A DNA stretch of 17,249 nucleotides from NCBI GenBank assembly GCA_035532215.1, contig DATKRK010000409.1, positions 1 through 17,249 of the forward strand, written 5' to 3'. This document shows positions 14,736 through 17,249 of the stretch, piece after piece. The first letter of the stretch is position 1, and every line of letters starts with the position of its first letter. The translations under genes were made by a program, and so were the position numbers. This stretch comes from JAICIG01 sp035532215. Its GTDB lineage: Bacteria > Planctomycetota > Planctomycetia > Pirellulales > JAICIG01. Below the pieces are notes generated by a model, which worked only from the letters and a program-made list of their open reading frames with translations, was not told the origin of the DNA and made no database searches.

Positions 14736-15011
14736 ATGGCCAGAGCATTGAAGGTTTTACTCACTGACGAACTCCGCGCGTTCATCGAGCGGAACTGCGG
14801 CGACGGCACGCCTTATGCCACTCCGAGTGAATTCGTCCGCGAGTTGATTCGCCAAAAGAAGCTACAATCGGACGCCGCCGGCGCACGTGACGCCATTCTC
14901 ACAGGATATGAAGACGCCCTGGCGGGGCGCATCACGGCCTTCGATGGCCGACTCCGTCTGCGCCTTGTTACGCCGGACTCGCCGGCGCCCGGCCGATGGA
15001 GTGATAAGTGA
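14736..15011 (+). CDS. ParD-like ribbon-helix-helix antitoxin, orphan and with an atypical tail
   Basis: A 91-residue protein whose first half reads like type II antitoxins of the ParD/CopG class. The short strand ALKVLLTDELRAFIERN (about 4-20) is followed by the helix pair YATPSEFVRELIRQKKLQ (27-44), which would dimerise and bind an operator. The second half (DAILTGYEDALAGR) resembles the toxin-binding helix, but the last roughly 15 residues (TPDSPAPGRWSDK) are read from sequence antisense to the ugd 3' end, with 44 nt overlap. The original C-terminus may therefore have been lost. No ParE/RelE toxin follows; the next gene is ugd on the other strand. GAGAAGAAG lies a few bases before the ATG. 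Confidence 0.6.
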   Translation: MARALKVLLTDELRAFIERNCGDGTPYATPSEFVRELIRQKKLQSDAAGARDAILTGYEDALAGRITAFDGRLRLRLVTPDSPAPGRWSDK

Positions 15012-16284
15012 ACCCGGCGGCCGCCATGTGCGAGGGCTCGTAGAGGTTGCGGCCGTCGAACACGGCGGGCGATTTCATGCGGCGGCGCATCTCGTCGAAA
15101 TCCGGGTGTACGAACTGTTTCCATTCGGTCATGATCGCCAGCGCTTCGGCGCCGTTGAGCGCGTCGTACTTGCTCTCGGCGTAAACCAGCTTGTCGCCGT
15201 ATTGCCGCTCGACGTGCTCCATCGCCTCGGGGTCGTGAACCTGCACGCGGGCGCCGTATTGCAGCAGTTCGTCGATCAGCTTCAAGGCGGGCGCCTCGCG
15301 AATGTCGTCGGTCCTCGGCTTGAAGGCCAGCCCCCAGACCGCGATCGCACGATCGGCCAACTGCCGCTCGAAATACCGCGAGAGCTTGGCGAACATGACC
15401 GTTTTCTGGTGCTCGTTGACCGCGTCAACCGCGCTCAACAGACGCGGTTCGACGCCATGCGCCCGCGCCATCGCCTGCAAGGCCCGTACGTCCTTCGGAA
15501 AGCAACTGCCGCCGTAGCCGACGCCGGGAAACAAAAACGCAAAGCCAATGCGGCTGTCGTGGCCGATGCCGCGGCGCACGTCGTTGATATCGGCCGCCAT
15601 GCGTTCGCAAAGATTCGCCACTTCGTTGATGAAGCTGATCTTGGTCGAAAGCAGCGAGTTGGCCACGTACTTGGTCATTTCCGCGCTTTCGGGCGACATC
15701 GTCAAAAAGGGCTTTTCCGTCCGCAACAGCGGAGCATACAGTTCTTTGAGCACGGCGGCGACTTCGGGCCGGCGGACGCCGACCACCACGCGGTCGGGCT
15801 TCATGAAATCTTCGATCGCGGCGCCCTCTTTGAGGAACTCCGGGTTGCTCGCCACGTCGCACTCGCGGCCGGTCGCCTTGCGCAGTCGCTCGCAAATCGC
15901 CGCGTTCGTGCCGACCGGCACGGTGCTCTTGGTTACGACGATCGCATCGTCGGCCAGATGTGCGGCCAACGCGTCGACCACGGCCCAGAGGCTCGACAGA
16001 TCGGCCGAGCCATCGTCGGCGCTGGGGGTGCCGACGGCGAGAAAGATCAACCGGGCCGGCTCGACGGCGGCGGCCAGATCGGTCGTGAAGTGCAAGCGGC
16101 CGTCGCCCGCGTTGCTCACGACCAGTTCAGTCAAACCCGGTTCGTAGATCGGAATCTGGCCTTGCCGCAGGCGCTCGATTTTGATGGCATCGACGTCGAC
16201 GCACGTGACATCGTTGCCCGTTTCGGCGAAGCAAGTTCCCGTGACCAGGCCGACGTAGCCTGTTCCGATGACGGCGATTTTCAT
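14968..16284 (-). CDS. ugd: UDP-glucose 6-dehydrogenase
   Basis: Oxidises UDP-glucose twice with NAD+ to UDP-glucuronate, a precursor for exopolysaccharide or cell-surface glycans; cytosolic. The protein has 438 residues, normal for the bacterial family. The N-terminal NAD domain has GTGYVGL (7-13) and FAETGNDVTCVDVD. Further signatures are IYEPGL (46-51), VGTPS, KSTVPVGT, SNPEFLKEG and NSLLSTKISFINE. The catalytic nucleophile is Cys261 in GYGGSCFPKD. The C-terminal UDP-binding part includes WGLAFKPRTDDIREAP and ends near GFTYHSIGR. The family could in principle include GDP-mannose or UDP-ManNAc dehydrogenases, but the GxGYVG, EFLKEG and GLAFKPxTDDxRE signatures favour Ugd. Only a weak purine stretch precedes the ATG. 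Its 3' end overlaps the convergent ParD-like frame. Confidence 0.95.
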   Translation of the reverse strand: MKIAVIGTGYVGLVTGTCFAETGNDVTCVDVDAIKIERLRQGQIPIYEPGLTELVVSNAGDGRLHFTTDLAAAVEPARLIFLAVGTPSADDGSADLSSLWAVVDALAAHLADDAIVVTKSTVPVGTNAAICERLRKATGRECDVASNPEFLKEGAAIEDFMKPDRVVVGVRRPEVAAVLKELYAPLLRTEKPFLTMSPESAEMTKYVANSLLSTKISFINEVANLCERMAADINDVRRGIGHDSRIGFAFLFPGVGYGGSCFPKDVRALQAMARAHGVEPRLLSAVDAVNEHQKTVMFAKLSRYFERQLADRAIAVWGLAFKPRTDDIREAPALKLIDELLQYGARVQVHDPEAMEHVERQYGDKLVYAESKYDALNGAEALAIMTEWKQFVHPDFDEMRRRMKSPAVFDGRNLYEPSHMAAAGFTYHSIGRAPASPA

Positions 16285-16344
16285 TATTTCAATCTCAAAG
16301 AAACGACCTGCGGCAACTTCTTTTTACCTTCTTATCCGTGCTAT

Positions 16345-16635
16345 CCGTGTCATCCGTGGTTCGGATTAAACCACGGATGACCCAGCGCGGCCTTCGGCCG
16401 CAACCAATCGAGCCACGGATGGAACACGGATAAAACACGGATGAAATGCAGAATGGGGCTCTTCCGCAGGATCCATGGGCGGTTTTATCGCCCCTTAGCA
16501 TGGTTGGGGTTGCGTTTTCCAAGGCATTGCCGGGCAAATAAACGTGGCGTTGGTAAGTGAGACGCCGCTGAGGAGCCGAATTGGAAAACACCATGTCCGA
16601 TCCGTGTTCGATCCGTGTTTCATCCGTGGCTCGCC
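16345..16635. repeat. Inverted ATCCGTG/CACGGAT repeat cluster in the ugd-epimerase spacer
   Basis: CACGGAT words occur in irregular arrays. A 12-bp perfect hairpin lies at 16350-16361/16369-16380 (TCATCCGTGGTT). A 33-nt inverted pair, 16410-16442 and 16600-16632, differs at 3 positions. Short frames through it give spurious TDDTDSTDKK-like peptides. The roughly 150 nt between the arms, which include GGGCG/CGCCC stems near 16478-16494, hold no gene. Such repeats are, by my recollection, common between planctomycete genes. Spacing is irregular, so this is not a CRISPR array. Confidence 0.7.
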
Positions 16636-16690
16636 TCCGCCAAAAGCGCCGCATGAATCTTCGCGAGACGCGGAGAAACAGAACGTTTGT

Positions 16691-16710
16691 AGTACGGATA
16701 GTACGGATAG
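16691..16710. repeat. Short direct repeat AGTACGGAT x2
   Basis: AGTACGGATAGTACGGATAG is a 9-10 nt unit repeated twice, just downstream (on the minus strand) of the epimerase-like gene stop. It is probably part of the same family of CGGAT intergenic repeats. Confidence 0.6.
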
Positions 16711-16735
16711 AATTTTCTCGGGGAACCGTATTGCA

Positions 16736-17249
16736 CTAGCCTAACTCGGGTGCGCCGCGGCGTCGCCAAGATTGCAGCGTGTCGGCGAGCGTTTTTTCGA
16801 GCGGAATCTCGGGGCGCCAGCCGGTTTTGGCGGTTAAAAGGCCGATATCGGCGATCGGATCCCATTTTTCGCCGCCGGGCGAAAGCTCACTCATCTGGCG
16901 AGGAGAGCCGGCAAGTGCGACGAGCCGCTCGAAAATATCGCCGGTGCGGCGTGGCACGCCCGAACCGACATTATAGATGCCGCCCGATTCGCCCCGTTCG
17001 ACCAACATCCGATAGGCCCGGACGACGTCGCGGACGTCGGTCAAGTCGATCCAGGTGTTCAAACTGCGGACGCGGATCGGGCCCGAGTCATCGCCGACCA
17101 ACTGCTGACACCACTCGGGCAGCATCATCTCGGGCTCTTGCCGAGGGCCGGTGTGTTGAAAGGCCCGGGCCACGACGCAGTCGAGCCGCTCGTCGCGGCG
17201 GGCCGCGGCGATGCGTTCTTCCGCGGCCAGCTTCGTCTTGCCGTAGCCG
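16736..17249 (-). CDS. NAD-dependent epimerase/reductase, probable GDP-4-dehydro-6-deoxy-mannose reductase family (C-terminal part)
   Basis: An extended-SDR nucleotide-sugar enzyme; the 170 codons present run from the right edge of the window to the stop at 16736-16738. The first residues seen are GYGKTKLAAEE, so the YxxxK catalytic pair is just inside the edge, while the Rossmann GxxGxxG end lies outside. The following ARAFQHTGPRQ, IRVRSLNTWIDLTDVRDVVR and GGIYNVGSGVPRR match Rmd-type reductases (RPFNHTGPGQ, RDFTDVRDVVRAY, YNVGSG). These reduce GDP-4-keto-6-deoxymannose to GDP-rhamnose. UDP-glucose 4-epimerase or another sugar epimerase remains possible. A nearby GTG at 17173 is internal, not a start. 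Together with ugd to its left it suggests a nucleotide-sugar locus for surface polysaccharide. Confidence 0.85.
   Translation of the reverse strand, partial: GYGKTKLAAEERIAAARRDERLDCVVARAFQHTGPRQEPEMMLPEWCQQLVGDDSGPIRVRSLNTWIDLTDVRDVVRAYRMLVERGESGGIYNVGSGVPRRTGDIFERLVALAGSPRQMSELSPGGEKWDPIADIGLLTAKTGWRPEIPLEKTLADTLQSWRRRGAPELG

Noticed and set aside
16345..16635. CRISPR array
   Set aside because: The repeated unit is only about 7 nt, in both orientations, with irregular spacing and no cas genes.
1..17249. tRNA, rRNA or known riboswitch genes
   Set aside because: No cloverleaf with a recognisable T-arm, no rRNA sequence and no riboswitch consensus was found by eye in the intergenic regions; a covariance-model scan would be decisive.

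Overview
The window looks like a piece of a GC-rich planctomycete chromosome, most likely Pirellulales-like. The evidence is a secreted type I sulfatase, a TPR protein with the 'LLATCPDA.FRDG..AIE.A' tail typical of planctomycetes, an S53 protease with a LEPR-XLL-like N-terminus and DUF4214-type repeats, a short PheT without the usual tRNA-binding insert, and many intergenic inverted repeats. This placement is inferred from protein character; no 16S gene is present.

Layout. Positions 1-222 (-) hold the N-terminus of a short-chain dehydrogenase. Positions 223-1323 have no intact gene. They hold two separate inverted-repeat elements (306-493 and 570-802) and a decayed copy of a sulfatase C-terminus (946-1078). 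Positions 1324-3318 (+) encode a secreted TPR protein. It converges on an intact sulfatase (3476-5368, -), which lies 12 nt downstream of a 163-residue protein of unknown function and is probably co-transcribed with it.

Positions 5979-10213 (-) hold the translation cluster rpmI-rplT-pheS-pheT, transcribed right to left. infC and thrS, which commonly precede it, are absent. A perfect TATAAT lies upstream of rpmI and a terminator-like hairpin follows rplT. pheS and pheT are separated by 309 nt containing a 22-nt perfect inverted repeat. Next come an exported S53-family peptidase (10444-12378, -), then glmU-like and prs genes 12 nt apart (14347 to 12623, -). These supply UDP-GlcNAc and PRPP. The GlmU-like protein has only the uridylyltransferase domain.

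Positions 14601-15011 (+) hold two small plus-strand pieces: a 36-residue acyl-carrier-protein C-terminal remnant and an orphan ParD-like antitoxin whose 3' end overlaps the end of ugd. UDP-glucose dehydrogenase (14968-16284, -) and the C-terminal part of a GDP-sugar reductase/epimerase (16736-17249, -) suggest the edge of a nucleotide-sugar/polysaccharide region. They are separated by about 450 nt rich in ATCCGTG/CACGGAT repeats.

Most of the window is housekeeping and ordinary planctomycete accessory content. The least explained parts are the two TIR-bounded non-coding elements near the left end, the sulfatase fragment duplicated on either side of the TPR gene, and the structured pheS-pheT spacer.
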